Shown: in pieces, positions 7,952 to 17,248 of the stretch
How the letters are laid out: the number at the start of each line of letters is the position of its first letter
Position numbering within the stretch: the first letter of the stretch is position 1
DNA from: Pedobacter suwonensis
GTDB lineage: Bacteria > Bacteroidota > Bacteroidia > Sphingobacteriales > Sphingobacteriaceae
DNA: 64,000 bases
Assembly (NCBI RefSeq): GCF_900111825.1
Contig: NZ_FOJM01000005.1
Coordinates: 124,001-188,000 of the forward strand
Reading direction: 5' to 3'
The notes under the pieces: model-generated
What the model was told of the DNA's origin: nothing
What the model saw: only the letters and a program-made list of their open reading frames with translations
The model's database searches: none
Program-made: the position numbers and the translations under genes

Positions 7952-9268
7952 TTAAACCGCGTCTGATAATGAAGTGAATGTAAAATCCCTGATTTTCATC
8001 GGTGGGATCAATCCGCTTCCTGTTCTCACCGGCTTGCCCAAAGCTTCTACATTGTTCAGCATAATAACAGGACTTTCGTTGAACCTGAAATTCTTGATCG
8101 GGAATTTGATCTCGCCATTTTCAATGTAAAAAGTACCATCACGGGTTAATCCGGTCAATAATAAGGTTTGCGGGTCTACTGATCGGATATACCAGAAGCG
8201 TGTTACCAATATCCCTTTTTCCGTGCTCTTGATTAAATCTTCCAATGATTGATTGCCGCCTTCAATGATCATGCTGCGGCTAAAAGGAAGTGGTTTGACA
8301 TTTTTTTGCGCGGCCCAGTATCTCGAATAAGACAGGTTTTTCACCACTCCTTTTTCTACCCATTGCGTTCTGGTTACCGGCAAACCTTCTCCGGTAAATG
8401 TAGCAGATGGAATTTCAGCATTCATCGGGTCAGAATAGATATTCACATTTTCGGAGAATAATTGTTCGCCTAAACGTGTACCGCCGCCTTTTTTGCTCAT
8501 AAAACTCCGGCCTTCATCAGCACTGCGGGCATCAAAGCCCCTAAACATATTGCCAATAATATCGCTGGCAGCAAGCGGCTCTAAAATTACAGTATACTTG
8601 CCTGGCTCAATGGCTTTTGCCCCTGCCGAGCCATTGGCTTTGCTTGCCGCAATTTTACTGAGTGCAAGGGTATCCATTTTATCCAGATCATTAAAATCCT
8701 GCTCTACATAACCAGAACCTGTTCCCTGTTTGTTTCTTACTGTAACAGAAAAGGAAACATTTGTCCCTTTATTATAAGCAAACAAACCTTTCGAGTTCAT
8801 AATGGCATTGAAACGGGTAGCATTTTCAAGGAAACCAGCAGCATCCAGGTTCGCAGCTTTAGATACGCTCAAACTTTTACCTACCATTTCAGCCCGGGTA
8901 TCTGGGGTAATAGCAGCTGTTTTATCATTATAGGTATTCGATTCTGCAAAGGTTTGTGGACCTAGGGGTGGCATAAATTCGGGATTCTCTGGCGCCAGCA
9001 TGGCCAGCTCTTCTGCTCTCTTTATTACTTTTTGCAAAGAGGCATCATCGAATTCATTGATAGTGGCAGAACCGGTTTTCTTTCCAAAAGTGGAACTTAC
9101 GCCTAAGCTCATGGTACTGATCTGGCCTGCGGTAGAAACGGCATTACGGGCATAACGGATGTTACCTCCATCAGCGCCGGTTAAACTTACCTCACAAAAA
9201 TCGGCTTTCGAATAACCGATGACTTTTTTTAATATCGCTTGGGCTTCTTCTTTACTTAATATGGCCAT
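7952..9268 (-). CDS. tldE: TldE/PmbA-type partner protein
   Basis: A 438-residue TldD/PmbA-family protein that lacks the HExxxH motif, as expected for TldE, the non-catalytic partner that forms a heterodimer with TldD. The N-terminal domain (~1-215) and the C-terminal beta-rich domain (~220-438, with ending NNVEALGKPVRTGSGLIPPMKIRDFTF) are both complete. There is no signal peptide, in contrast to the two TldD proteins beside it. It starts 2 bp after the stop of the upstream TldD (9271-10905), so the two are translated from one message. The ATG at 9268 is well placed. Confidence 0.9.
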   Translation of the reverse strand: MAILSKEEAQAILKKVIGYSKADFCEVSLTGADGGNIRYARNAVSTAGQISTMSLGVSSTFGKKTGSATINEFDDASLQKVIKRAEELAMLAPENPEFMPPLGPQTFAESNTYNDKTAAITPDTRAEMVGKSLSVSKAANLDAAGFLENATRFNAIMNSKGLFAYNKGTNVSFSVTVRNKQGTGSGYVEQDFNDLDKMDTLALSKIAASKANGSAGAKAIEPGKYTVILEPLAASDIIGNMFRGFDARSADEGRSFMSKKGGGTRLGEQLFSENVNIYSDPMNAEIPSATFTGEGLPVTRTQWVEKGVVKNLSYSRYWAAQKNVKPLPFSRSMIIEGGNQSLEDLIKSTEKGILVTRFWYIRSVDPQTLLLTGLTRDGTFYIENGEIKFPIKNFRFNESPVIMLNNVEALGKPVRTGSGLIPPMKIRDFTFTSLSDAV

Positions 9269-9270
9269 AA

Positions 9271-10905
9271 TTATATTTTTCTTGCTGTATTGATAACATT
9301 AACTCCATTAAACCTGGTGGTGGCGCTGCCATGCGAAACAGCACTGCTTTGAGAAGGCTGGCCTTTTCCATCGTTAAACGAGCCACCCAAACGGTAATCA
9401 CTTTCATCGCAAATGGCATTACAAGAGTTCCAGAATTCTTGTGTATTGGCCTGATAGGCCACATCATTAAGCATACCTACAATTTTGCCTTGCTTAATTT
9501 CATAGAAAATCTGTCCGCCAAACTGAAAATTATAACGTTGCTGATCAATAGAGAAACTTCCATCGCCGATGATGTAAATGCCTTTTTCAACATTTTTGAT
9601 CATCTCATCCACACTTAGTTTTTCTTTGCCCGGCTGTAGTGAAACATTTGGCATACGCTGAAACTGAACATCATCCCAGCCTTGTGAGTAACAGCAGCCG
9701 TTCGATTCGGTTAAACCAATAATATGTGCCTGATCGCGGATGGCCTGGTAACTGACCAAAATGCCGTCTTTGATCAGATCCCATTTTTTGCATTTTACAC
9801 CTTCATCATCATAGCCTACAGCACCTAACGATCCAACCTGCGTTTTATCGGCCACAATGTTCACTTTATCGCTGCCAAATTTGAATTTTTTCGATTCCCA
9901 TTTATCCAATGTCAGGAAACTCGTTCCGGCATAATTGGCTTCATAACCTAAAACGCGGTCTAATTCTGTCGGATGTCCAACCGATTCATGAATGGTTAAC
10001 CATAGGTGCGAAGGATCTAAAACCAGGTCGTATTTGCCCGGTTCAACGGATTTTGCTTTTACTTTTTCTGTAGCTACACGGGCTGCTTCCTTTACGTCTT
10101 CGAGCATATCGTAACGGCCTTTATAGCGCGTAACAATACCGGTAACTTTATCTTCAGGTCGCGCGTGCATGTATTCGTAACCCTTGCCAGAAGGAGCACT
10201 TAATGCGTTACGGGTTTTAAATTTACCCGATTCACGGTCGACTTTGGTGACGTTAAAAGTGGGATAAATGCGGTGCACGTCCTGATCGATGTAAGAGCCA
10301 TCGGTAGAAGCGAAGTATTTTTGCTCATTAACCGCGAAAATGACGGAATTTACAAAATTGGCGCCGTTTTGCATGGCCACATCATTAACATTTAAAAGCA
10401 GGTCTACCTTTTCTTTTACCGGCACTTCAAAGGCATTAATTTCAATGGGTGTTTTCCAGCTTACCTCTCCATAACCTTTTTGGGGCGCCAGTTGAACCGG
10501 TTCACCCTGTATTTTGGCATTGGCTTTTGCAACCGCAACTGCTTGTTCAGCTGCTTTGGCAATGGCATCTTTAGTTACATTGTTTGTAGCGGCAAAACCC
10601 CAGCAACCATTAACCAATACACGGATGCCCACGCCATACGATTCAGTATTGGCTACACCCTGAACCCGTTTTTCACGCGTGGCTACAAATTGGTTAAGAT
10701 AACGCCCGATGCGGATATCAGCATAACTTGCACCTTTTGATTTTGCTGCATTTAGTGCAACATCTGCCAGTTCTTTTTTAATTTTTACATCTACTCCGTC
10801 TAAGGCCCGTAAAGGGTCTATCGGAGTTCCGAAAGCAGAAAGGTCGGGCAGAAGCAGGGCACCCATACCCATTCCGGATAAATAGAGGAAGTCTTTTCTT
10901 TTCAA
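9271..10905 (-). CDS. tldD: TldD-family metalloprotease, paralogue 2
   Basis: A 544-residue TldD protein with the intact zinc motif HESVGHPTELDR near residue 308. It is very similar to the paralogue at 5769-7409 and directly precedes tldE with a 2-bp gap, so this copy is the natural TldE partner. The N-terminus MKRKDFLYLSGMGMG aligns with the Tat-like peptide of the other copy, but the twin arginine is KRK instead of RRR. The start codon is again TTG; in the same frame a TGA lies 15 codons or fewer upstream with no ATG between. The operon follows the MoxR-BatA cluster on the same strand after a 175-bp gap. Confidence 0.92.
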   Translation of the reverse strand: MKRKDFLYLSGMGMGALLLPDLSAFGTPIDPLRALDGVDVKIKKELADVALNAAKSKGASYADIRIGRYLNQFVATREKRVQGVANTESYGVGIRVLVNGCWGFAATNNVTKDAIAKAAEQAVAVAKANAKIQGEPVQLAPQKGYGEVSWKTPIEINAFEVPVKEKVDLLLNVNDVAMQNGANFVNSVIFAVNEQKYFASTDGSYIDQDVHRIYPTFNVTKVDRESGKFKTRNALSAPSGKGYEYMHARPEDKVTGIVTRYKGRYDMLEDVKEAARVATEKVKAKSVEPGKYDLVLDPSHLWLTIHESVGHPTELDRVLGYEANYAGTSFLTLDKWESKKFKFGSDKVNIVADKTQVGSLGAVGYDDEGVKCKKWDLIKDGILVSYQAIRDQAHIIGLTESNGCCYSQGWDDVQFQRMPNVSLQPGKEKLSVDEMIKNVEKGIYIIGDGSFSIDQQRYNFQFGGQIFYEIKQGKIVGMLNDVAYQANTQEFWNSCNAICDESDYRLGGSFNDGKGQPSQSSAVSHGSATTRFNGVNVINTARKI

Positions 10906-11080
10906 TTGGTCGAGTTTAGTTAGTTTACGATTTCAATATAGCCAATTGTGTGGCTAAAAATGGAAATTTGATTATAACATTTTAGTTTCAAAAGCAGAAT
11001 GGGGGGAGATTTTATAGGGAAAGTGTTCTTAACCACAGATAGGGCAGATCCTTCACTCCGTTTGGCGGCTGAACAAATTA

Positions 11081-12865
11081 TTAACCAGCCAAAATCCTGG
11101 CTTCGTACCATAAAAAGACAGCAGCCAGTAAAAAACCGATAAAAAACCACCAAATCGAAACCTTTTCTTCTAAAACGACATCTGCTACTTTGCTTTTAGT
11201 TTCTGTCGTGTTCAGGTTTTTTATAAACTGATGTGTTTCATCCAGCTTTTGCTGGTTTTTGAGTACTTGCCAATCGGTTTTTTTATAAATGTATATGGGC
11301 TCAACATTTTGATTTACTTCCAGATAAGTCCAGCCCGGTTTTTGAGGCCAGTAAAAAGCATCCCACTGGAAAGGAAGCACCATGTTTTGCCGTGGACTTA
11401 GCAAAATACTATCGATTTTTAGTATTGGTACCTGGCCGGATGCTGCCAGATCTGCGATAATCTTCATCTTTTGATTAATTGCGGGGAATTGAGGAAAAAT
11501 GTCGACGGTTAGCACATTATTTCTTTTTCTTGCCGCACTGGCTAAAAGTGCTGACCAATAGGCGGCATAATCATTTTTTTTTCCTGAAAGTAACCAGTGG
11601 AAGGTAGACGAAAGTGTAGAGGCCAGTACTTTGCCATAACCGTCGATATTACTGTTGACCAGTGTTTTTCCACTGGCATCTACAATAAGAGGCTTATCTG
11701 TATATTCAGGCTTTAAAAATAATCCTTGTTCAATTGGTAAGGCAGTAAGTTTAGAATTATCTTCAGTAAGTTTTAAATTGAGCAGTTTCCCTTTCAGAGC
11801 GGGTGATTCAAATCTGCTAAACCTGCTGCCAAGTGTTGTTGAAGATTTTAAATTAGCCACCCTGATCAATAAACCCAGTCCGTTTTTAACCGCAAGCGCT
11901 ATTGATGATCTTTCATCAGGACTGATAGCAGCTAATTCTTCTTCATCAATAATCAGGATGTCGAATTTTTTTAAGGATGAGCTATTGATCCTTGTCAGGT
12001 TTAAACTATCAAGATTGAGAAAATCGAAGGCATATTTGTTTTTACTGATCTGACTTCTGAAAGCTACAGGATACTGATTTTGATAGAGCCAGTTTTTTAG
12101 AAATTTATACTCAAAATCTGGAAAAGAGGCCATGATCAATACTTTCATTGGTGTTTCATCACCAACTTGCATCGGAACCGGTTCTTTTGCCAGTGTATCG
12201 GTTTTCTGCAAACTAACCAGTTCATAAACAGCTTTTCCAGTGTGTTTTGGCGTAGTTTTAAAGGAAAAGGGTTGGCTCGATTTTGCACCGATTTCGATTG
12301 AATCTACGGTTTTGCCTAAGCCTTTGAACAAAAGTTTAACCGGCTCCATTCCTGAGTTCTGGTAAGTACCCTGAACCTGCCATACTTCGGTTGTTTTTAA
12401 TTTGCCAGGCCAGTTGGCAGCGATGATTCCGGTGGGATTTGCAGCAGGATGGAAGCTGACCCGGTACCCTTTTAGTTGTGCTAATTCGGCTTTGTTTAAC
12501 CCATAGCCATAAAGTTTCAGTTTCCGGATATTTGGATTTGATTTTAGGAAATAAGGAAGATCTGGAATGGTTATAACATTTGTGTTTTTCGGGTTCGCGG
12601 AGGAAAGTGCGTATTTCTTCCCCTTTAGGTTGGTAGTCGAATCCGGATGAGTGCCTTGGGTGATTAAAATAACTTCGTCTGTATTTTGTGGCCTGCTCGT
12701 TTTGTACCTGATGGGTACAATTAAAAGCACAAAACAGCTTACCGCAATAATGTTAGCCAAAATCCGCCAGATCAATCTTGCTTTATTAAACCTATGTGTC
12801 TCTTTATAAAGTAAAAAAGCCAGTAAACACAGCCCAGTCAGTATAGCGATATATTTAAATTCCAT
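11081..12865 (-). CDS. membrane protein of MoxR/BatA cluster, amidotransferase-like domain
   Basis: A 594-residue protein with two N-terminal membrane helices (~4-20 and ~30-50) and one near the C-terminus (~572-590), so most of it is held in the periplasm. Residues ~240-350 (MKVLIMASFPDFEYKFLKNWL, then FDILIIDEEELAAI) resemble the class I glutamine-amidotransferase-like fold often found in proteins encoded beside BatA and DUF58, without an obvious catalytic cysteine. Exact function is unknown. It is the last gene of the minus-strand moxR cluster, starting 5 bp after the stop of the gene at 12871-15000. Confidence 0.75.
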   Translation of the reverse strand: MEFKYIAILTGLCLLAFLLYKETHRFNKARLIWRILANIIAVSCFVLLIVPIRYKTSRPQNTDEVILITQGTHPDSTTNLKGKKYALSSANPKNTNVITIPDLPYFLKSNPNIRKLKLYGYGLNKAELAQLKGYRVSFHPAANPTGIIAANWPGKLKTTEVWQVQGTYQNSGMEPVKLLFKGLGKTVDSIEIGAKSSQPFSFKTTPKHTGKAVYELVSLQKTDTLAKEPVPMQVGDETPMKVLIMASFPDFEYKFLKNWLYQNQYPVAFRSQISKNKYAFDFLNLDSLNLTRINSSSLKKFDILIIDEEELAAISPDERSSIALAVKNGLGLLIRVANLKSSTTLGSRFSRFESPALKGKLLNLKLTEDNSKLTALPIEQGLFLKPEYTDKPLIVDASGKTLVNSNIDGYGKVLASTLSSTFHWLLSGKKNDYAAYWSALLASAARKRNNVLTVDIFPQFPAINQKMKIIADLAASGQVPILKIDSILLSPRQNMVLPFQWDAFYWPQKPGWTYLEVNQNVEPIYIYKKTDWQVLKNQQKLDETHQFIKNLNTTETKSKVADVVLEEKVSIWWFFIGFLLAAVFLWYEARILAG

Positions 12866-12870
12866 AGCTA

Positions 12871-15000
12871 TCAGTCTGTTTTATTGAGGTTTTTAAAATA
12901 GCTCTGATACAGAGCCGAGGCTGCACCGGCATTTTGCATCTGTGGTTTTGCACCTTCGGGACCGATCATTTTTTGTATGGCTCGTTGCACCAGGTCTATA
13001 TCATTAATTATCAGTTTATTACCTGTGCTTAACTTCCTTAAACTGCTAAGTGCAGTTAAATAAGTAGCAGGATGATCTGCTGCCGCGCCAATCAGGTATT
13101 TTCCCGTTTGGTTAAGTAAGAACTGATCTTGTTCAGTAAATTTCCTGCCTATTTTTCTGCTTTCCAACCTTGCAAGTGCTATTTTGAGTGTGGCAATTCT
13201 CTTTTCCTTTTGCTCAAAGGTCATTTTTTGCACGGGCTGGGTAATTTTATCCAGTTCACCACTTAAACGTTTTTCGGGTTTCAACGCTGCCGTTTTTACG
13301 GTTGTTTTGGCCACATAAGCGCGTGATTTCTGTTGGAGATCTTTCAGTAACCTGAGCGCTTTATATTCATAAGGCAAAGCTTCTTGTGGCTTATAAGTTC
13401 TCAAGCGCAGTTCAGCATTCCACATTTCAGTTAAAACAGCTTTTAGTTGTGCTTTTATTTCAGGTTCAAAAAAGGTAGCGTCTTCTGCAATATCATGTTT
13501 ATGGGCGTATTTGTCCATAATGCTAGTTACATCACCAAATTTTTCACCCTCAGCCTTGTGTTCCGTATGGCCATCGTGATCGTCATGGTCGCCACCAATT
13601 TCAGTTTCGTTTTCTTCGCCCAAAAACTGCCCGTAACGCAGGCGCAAAAGCTTTTGGTCAATACCTATTTCATTACTTTTGTTTTTAAAAGTTTGTACAG
13701 GTATCGATGATTGTTCTTTCAATAATTTTTCGGTATCAATAATGATCTGCCTTTCGCTTCTGAAATATTCAGGAACCAGGTTGACACCATTTGTCATTCC
13801 AGCTAAACTCATTAATTCAGTAGTGTCTACAATGGAAACGAAATACACATCCGAACGGCTCGATTGGCCATGGTTGTCCATTGCTTTGATAAAAAAGTAA
13901 AGTTCATCGCCTGGTTTCATGCCCAGGTTTTTCAAATCAATCAATTTTGCCAGTGCGATAGTCTTCCTACTACCAAAATTGGTGTCAAATGATAGTTTTT
14001 TCTCGGTAAAACTCACACCCTCGCCTTTGCCGCTGGCCATGGTAGCCGATATAAAAGCATCGTTAATGCCATAATCATCAGTAAGCAATACTTTTAGATT
14101 GATTTTTTGTGGCTGACCAATGTCGATTGTGGTGTGCTGTTTTGGTTGGATAATTTTGATCGTAACCGCTAGGTCTGGAATCGCTTCAATCTGATAGAGA
14201 TCTGATTTTTTACCATCAAGATCCAGCTGATAAAAACCAGATTTGCTGATGGTTTTGCTGACAGTCCATCGTGTATGTGCCTTGTTCAAAGCCTTTAATG
14301 GAATAATTTCAGTATTGTTAAAAATAAGGCTCAACTTTTTGATGCCAATATTCGTTTCTATTTTCCAATCTATCTGGGCACCGGTCTCGGCAGTAATGGT
14401 AAACTGTTTTTGATTCCTTTCTGCTTTTCCGGTGTAAGGTGGCGGAATAACGATGGCGCTGAAATCGGAGATTTCTGCGGGTATATTTTCTTTGATCGGC
14501 TGAATTTGATTCGCCTTTTCGCGGTCTTTTAAAGAATCATTATCGCGTAATGGGATCTGAGTAATTGCAAAACTGATCAGTAAGCCTGCTAAAAGGATGA
14601 GCAAGCCAGCATATAATTTCTTTAAAGGTTCTTTTGGCTGCGCTAATTTAGGAATGATGTTTTCGATTTTGCTGCGTTGTAATTGTTGCAGTAGGGATAA
14701 TTCAGCCTCGTTTTGCAGCAGCAGATCAGCGCTTTCTTCCAGCTCGGGATATCGGTTATTCAGAAAACGCGTAATATCCTGATCGGTGGTTCTCCAAATC
14801 GGTTTGATGTACAGTAAAATACCGAGTACAACAGGAAAAATAATCGCAAAAAGCCATGGAGAATAATGCAGCGGGTAAACGCAAATAAACGACAAAACCA
14901 AAGCAGTGGCCAGGGCAATAGAAACCATGCCAATCAGATAAAAGCTAATCCATTTTATCCTTAAATTAGTGATCCAATTCCTATCTTCAGTGTTTAACAT
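12871..15000 (-). CDS. large membrane protein, DUF4175-like
   Basis: The start is taken at the ATG 15000 (MLNTEDRNWITNL), overlapping the upstream gene by 14 bp; a longer frame to 15042 adds residues deeper inside that gene and is less likely. The ~709-residue protein has two N-terminal membrane helices (~20-45 and ~50-70), a third at ~130-150, a long exported region with beta-sandwich character (~170-400), and a helical, charged C-terminal half with a His/Asp-rich patch (GGDHDDHDGHTEHK) that could bind metal. The N-terminal layout resembles the DUF4175 family found in MoxR/VWA clusters. The role is probably envelope associated, but unproven. Confidence 0.75.
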   Translation of the reverse strand: MLNTEDRNWITNLRIKWISFYLIGMVSIALATALVLSFICVYPLHYSPWLFAIIFPVVLGILLYIKPIWRTTDQDITRFLNNRYPELEESADLLLQNEAELSLLQQLQRSKIENIIPKLAQPKEPLKKLYAGLLILLAGLLISFAITQIPLRDNDSLKDREKANQIQPIKENIPAEISDFSAIVIPPPYTGKAERNQKQFTITAETGAQIDWKIETNIGIKKLSLIFNNTEIIPLKALNKAHTRWTVSKTISKSGFYQLDLDGKKSDLYQIEAIPDLAVTIKIIQPKQHTTIDIGQPQKINLKVLLTDDYGINDAFISATMASGKGEGVSFTEKKLSFDTNFGSRKTIALAKLIDLKNLGMKPGDELYFFIKAMDNHGQSSRSDVYFVSIVDTTELMSLAGMTNGVNLVPEYFRSERQIIIDTEKLLKEQSSIPVQTFKNKSNEIGIDQKLLRLRYGQFLGEENETEIGGDHDDHDGHTEHKAEGEKFGDVTSIMDKYAHKHDIAEDATFFEPEIKAQLKAVLTEMWNAELRLRTYKPQEALPYEYKALRLLKDLQQKSRAYVAKTTVKTAALKPEKRLSGELDKITQPVQKMTFEQKEKRIATLKIALARLESRKIGRKFTEQDQFLLNQTGKYLIGAAADHPATYLTALSSLRKLSTGNKLIINDIDLVQRAIQKMIGPEGAKPQMQNAGAASALYQSYFKNLNKTD

Positions 15001-16357
15001 CGGCTGTTTTTTTTCTGAATGATAAAATCCGTTCGGTAACAAAGATCAATAAGGCAACTGCCCAGAATAAAGGTTGAAGCAACACATTCTGAGTATTTTC
15101 TGAAGTGGATTGGATGTCGCCGGGTTGAAAGTCAACGGTTCGCCTGGCAGATAGACGTCGCTGATCGGCAGCGTTGTTTTCAAAGCCAAATTGCGCGGTG
15201 TTTTCTGTGCTGATTACCATTGGCATTAACGCTTTTACAAATAAACCATCCCAAACCAAACCATTCCACTGCGGATTAAACCGACTGTAAAAGTGGAAAG
15301 TATGTGAATTTTTGGTTTTTTCTTCTGTTAAAATAGCATTTCCAAAACTATCCGTCCATATTTTTTCAGCGCTACCCGGCGAAGCCATTCTTTTACTCAA
15401 TTTAATATGGCGGCCATCAAGTTTGATAAAGGAAGGCTCTTCAATTATTTTCCCGTTTTCATATTGAAATAAGGTTCCATTTGTTGTAATGGAAGATTTG
15501 AAATTTGCAGCTACTGCATCACCTGATAGCCAAAAACCAATGTCAGCTTTTTCTGCGGGCGGATTGATGACGATTTTCCGGTTGGTAAAACTGCCAATTG
15601 CCTTTAAGGCTGCAATAACATATTTTCCATCTGGAGTTCCGGAAGCCTGATGTATGGCAATTTTTAAAGGTACTTCGTCTCCTGAATGTAAATCCTGGTA
15701 GGTGGTATTGGATGGATTCGATTTTGCTTCATATTTCTTCCAGGCATATCCGGCAATCCAGCTGCTTAGGGTATCGGTTTGATTTAAGGGGATCCAGTTC
15801 AATTGGTAATGAAGGATTGGTAATTCATCTCCAAAACGGGTCAGGCGCCGATCGGCGAAGAGATAAACGCTCGCACCTGCAGGGATAAACTGATTGGCAG
15901 CATGAAGTAAATCACTATAGTCAATATTATCGAACTTTTCAGATTGATGTTCAGCAGTGTCTTTTAACGTTAATGCTTTAAAACCTACATTAAAATCGTG
16001 GATTTCATAACCCTTGTTGAGCAGTGAATCGATTGTATTTTTATTTGATTTGAAAACCTCTTTAAAAGTAGCGCTATCAATCAAAATCCAGCCGGTTTCC
16101 TTTTCAGTCGGGATTATTTTTTTCAAATACGGCTTTGCAAGCGAAAAAGCCAATATTCCCAAGAGCAAACAGCGAAGTAAGAATAATAACCAATCGTTGA
16201 TTTTAAAGCTTTTAGCGCTCGCCTTCGAACTTTCACCAAGCAGTGCTATGCTACCAATTTTAAGCGTTTTGCCTTGTTTAACATTCCACAGGTGTATAAT
16301 GAGCGGAACAATTAGTCCGGCCAGTGCCAATAAACCTATGGGAGATAGAAAATGCAA
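14987..16357 (-). CDS. BatA N-terminal domain membrane protein
   Basis: A 456-residue protein. The N-terminus (MHFLSPIGLLALAGLIVPLIIHLWNVKQGKTLKIGS) and a second helix (~56-78, WLLFLLRCLLLGILAFSLAKPYL) match the double-transmembrane BatA/aerotolerance-type domain; a third helix is near the C-terminus (~425-445). Between them is a periplasmic region with VWA/Rossmann-like strands but no clear MIDAS motif. The start is TTG at 16357, 3 bp after the stop of the DUF58 gene; no ATG is available in that gap. The position between DUF58 and the DUF4175-like protein is the usual gene order of MoxR-linked clusters. Confidence 0.85.
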   Translation of the reverse strand: MHFLSPIGLLALAGLIVPLIIHLWNVKQGKTLKIGSIALLGESSKASAKSFKINDWLLFLLRCLLLGILAFSLAKPYLKKIIPTEKETGWILIDSATFKEVFKSNKNTIDSLLNKGYEIHDFNVGFKALTLKDTAEHQSEKFDNIDYSDLLHAANQFIPAGASVYLFADRRLTRFGDELPILHYQLNWIPLNQTDTLSSWIAGYAWKKYEAKSNPSNTTYQDLHSGDEVPLKIAIHQASGTPDGKYVIAALKAIGSFTNRKIVINPPAEKADIGFWLSGDAVAANFKSSITTNGTLFQYENGKIIEEPSFIKLDGRHIKLSKRMASPGSAEKIWTDSFGNAILTEEKTKNSHTFHFYSRFNPQWNGLVWDGLFVKALMPMVISTENTAQFGFENNAADQRRLSARRTVDFQPGDIQSTSENTQNVLLQPLFWAVALLIFVTERILSFRKKTADVKH

Positions 16358-16360
16358 TGT

Positions 16361-17248
16361 TTAAATTCTTAGTTTACTTCTTTGTTTTAAAAAATCTCTT
16401 AAAGCCTCATCTAAAGGTTCGTGGGTAGAAATGGTGCGGTAAAAAATTCTTCTGTCGAGCATTTTAGCTCTGGTTTCGGCTAAATAAGTTGCAAGTTTGC
16501 TCTTATAGCGCTGTCTTGCTTTTTCCTGGTCAATCTGAATCGTTTCGCCCGTTTCCAGGTCTTCAAAAGTGCTATAGCCTTTAAAATCAAGCTCAAGTTC
16601 ATTCCTGGCTAACACATGAAAAACTACAATTTCGTGCCGAAGTGTACTTAAGGTGTCCAGCAATTTAATAATCTCATCATTAGTTTGATAAAGATCGGTC
16701 ACAAAAATGAGCAATTCGCGTTTTTGAGTACTGGCAAATAATTCGGTGTAATGAATGGGTTTGGTAAAGTGGCCTTCAGCTTTAATCTGCTCCAGCTGAT
16801 AAAACAACCTGGACAAATGTTGGTAATCCTGCTTCGCTGCCATAGCATAAATGCCCGCACTTTTTAATACGTATAAGCCAACGGCGTCGCCTTGTAAACT
16901 GGCTAGGTAGGCTAAAGAAGCCGTGAGATAACGGGCATAGTCTATTTTACTAAAATCGCCATCACTATGGCTCATCGAGGCGCTTGCATCTATTAATATA
17001 CGCAGGGCAATATTGGTTTCCACTTCCGATTCGCGAATATAATAGCGATCTGACCGGGCAAACACTTTCCAGTCGAGCGAGCGCAAATCATCGCCGGGCT
17101 GATAACTTCTATATTGGCTAAACTCCAACCCTGCACCTTTTACGGTGCTTTTGTTAATGCCATTCATAAAACCATCAATCGTCATTTTTGCCGATAAGGA
17201 GAGGTCTTTAATGGCCATCAATATTTTAGGATCGAGCAGTTTACTCAT
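16361..17248 (-). CDS. DUF58 / VWA-like protein
   Basis: A 295-residue soluble DUF58 protein. The family signature is clear at ~38-72 (GLEFSQYRSYQPGDDLRSLDWKVFARSDRYYIRE), followed by a von Willebrand A-like domain with the metal-binding motif DASASMSHS (DxSxS) at ~88-96. DUF58 proteins usually act with a MoxR AAA+ ATPase as an adaptor-like pair. Its ATG overlaps the moxR stop by one base (TAATG), indicating translational coupling. No membrane segment is present. Confidence 0.92.
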   Translation of the reverse strand: MSKLLDPKILMAIKDLSLSAKMTIDGFMNGINKSTVKGAGLEFSQYRSYQPGDDLRSLDWKVFARSDRYYIRESEVETNIALRILIDASASMSHSDGDFSKIDYARYLTASLAYLASLQGDAVGLYVLKSAGIYAMAAKQDYQHLSRLFYQLEQIKAEGHFTKPIHYTELFASTQKRELLIFVTDLYQTNDEIIKLLDTLSTLRHEIVVFHVLARNELELDFKGYSTFEDLETGETIQIDQEKARQRYKSKLATYLAETRAKMLDRRIFYRTISTHEPLDEALRDFLKQRSKLRI

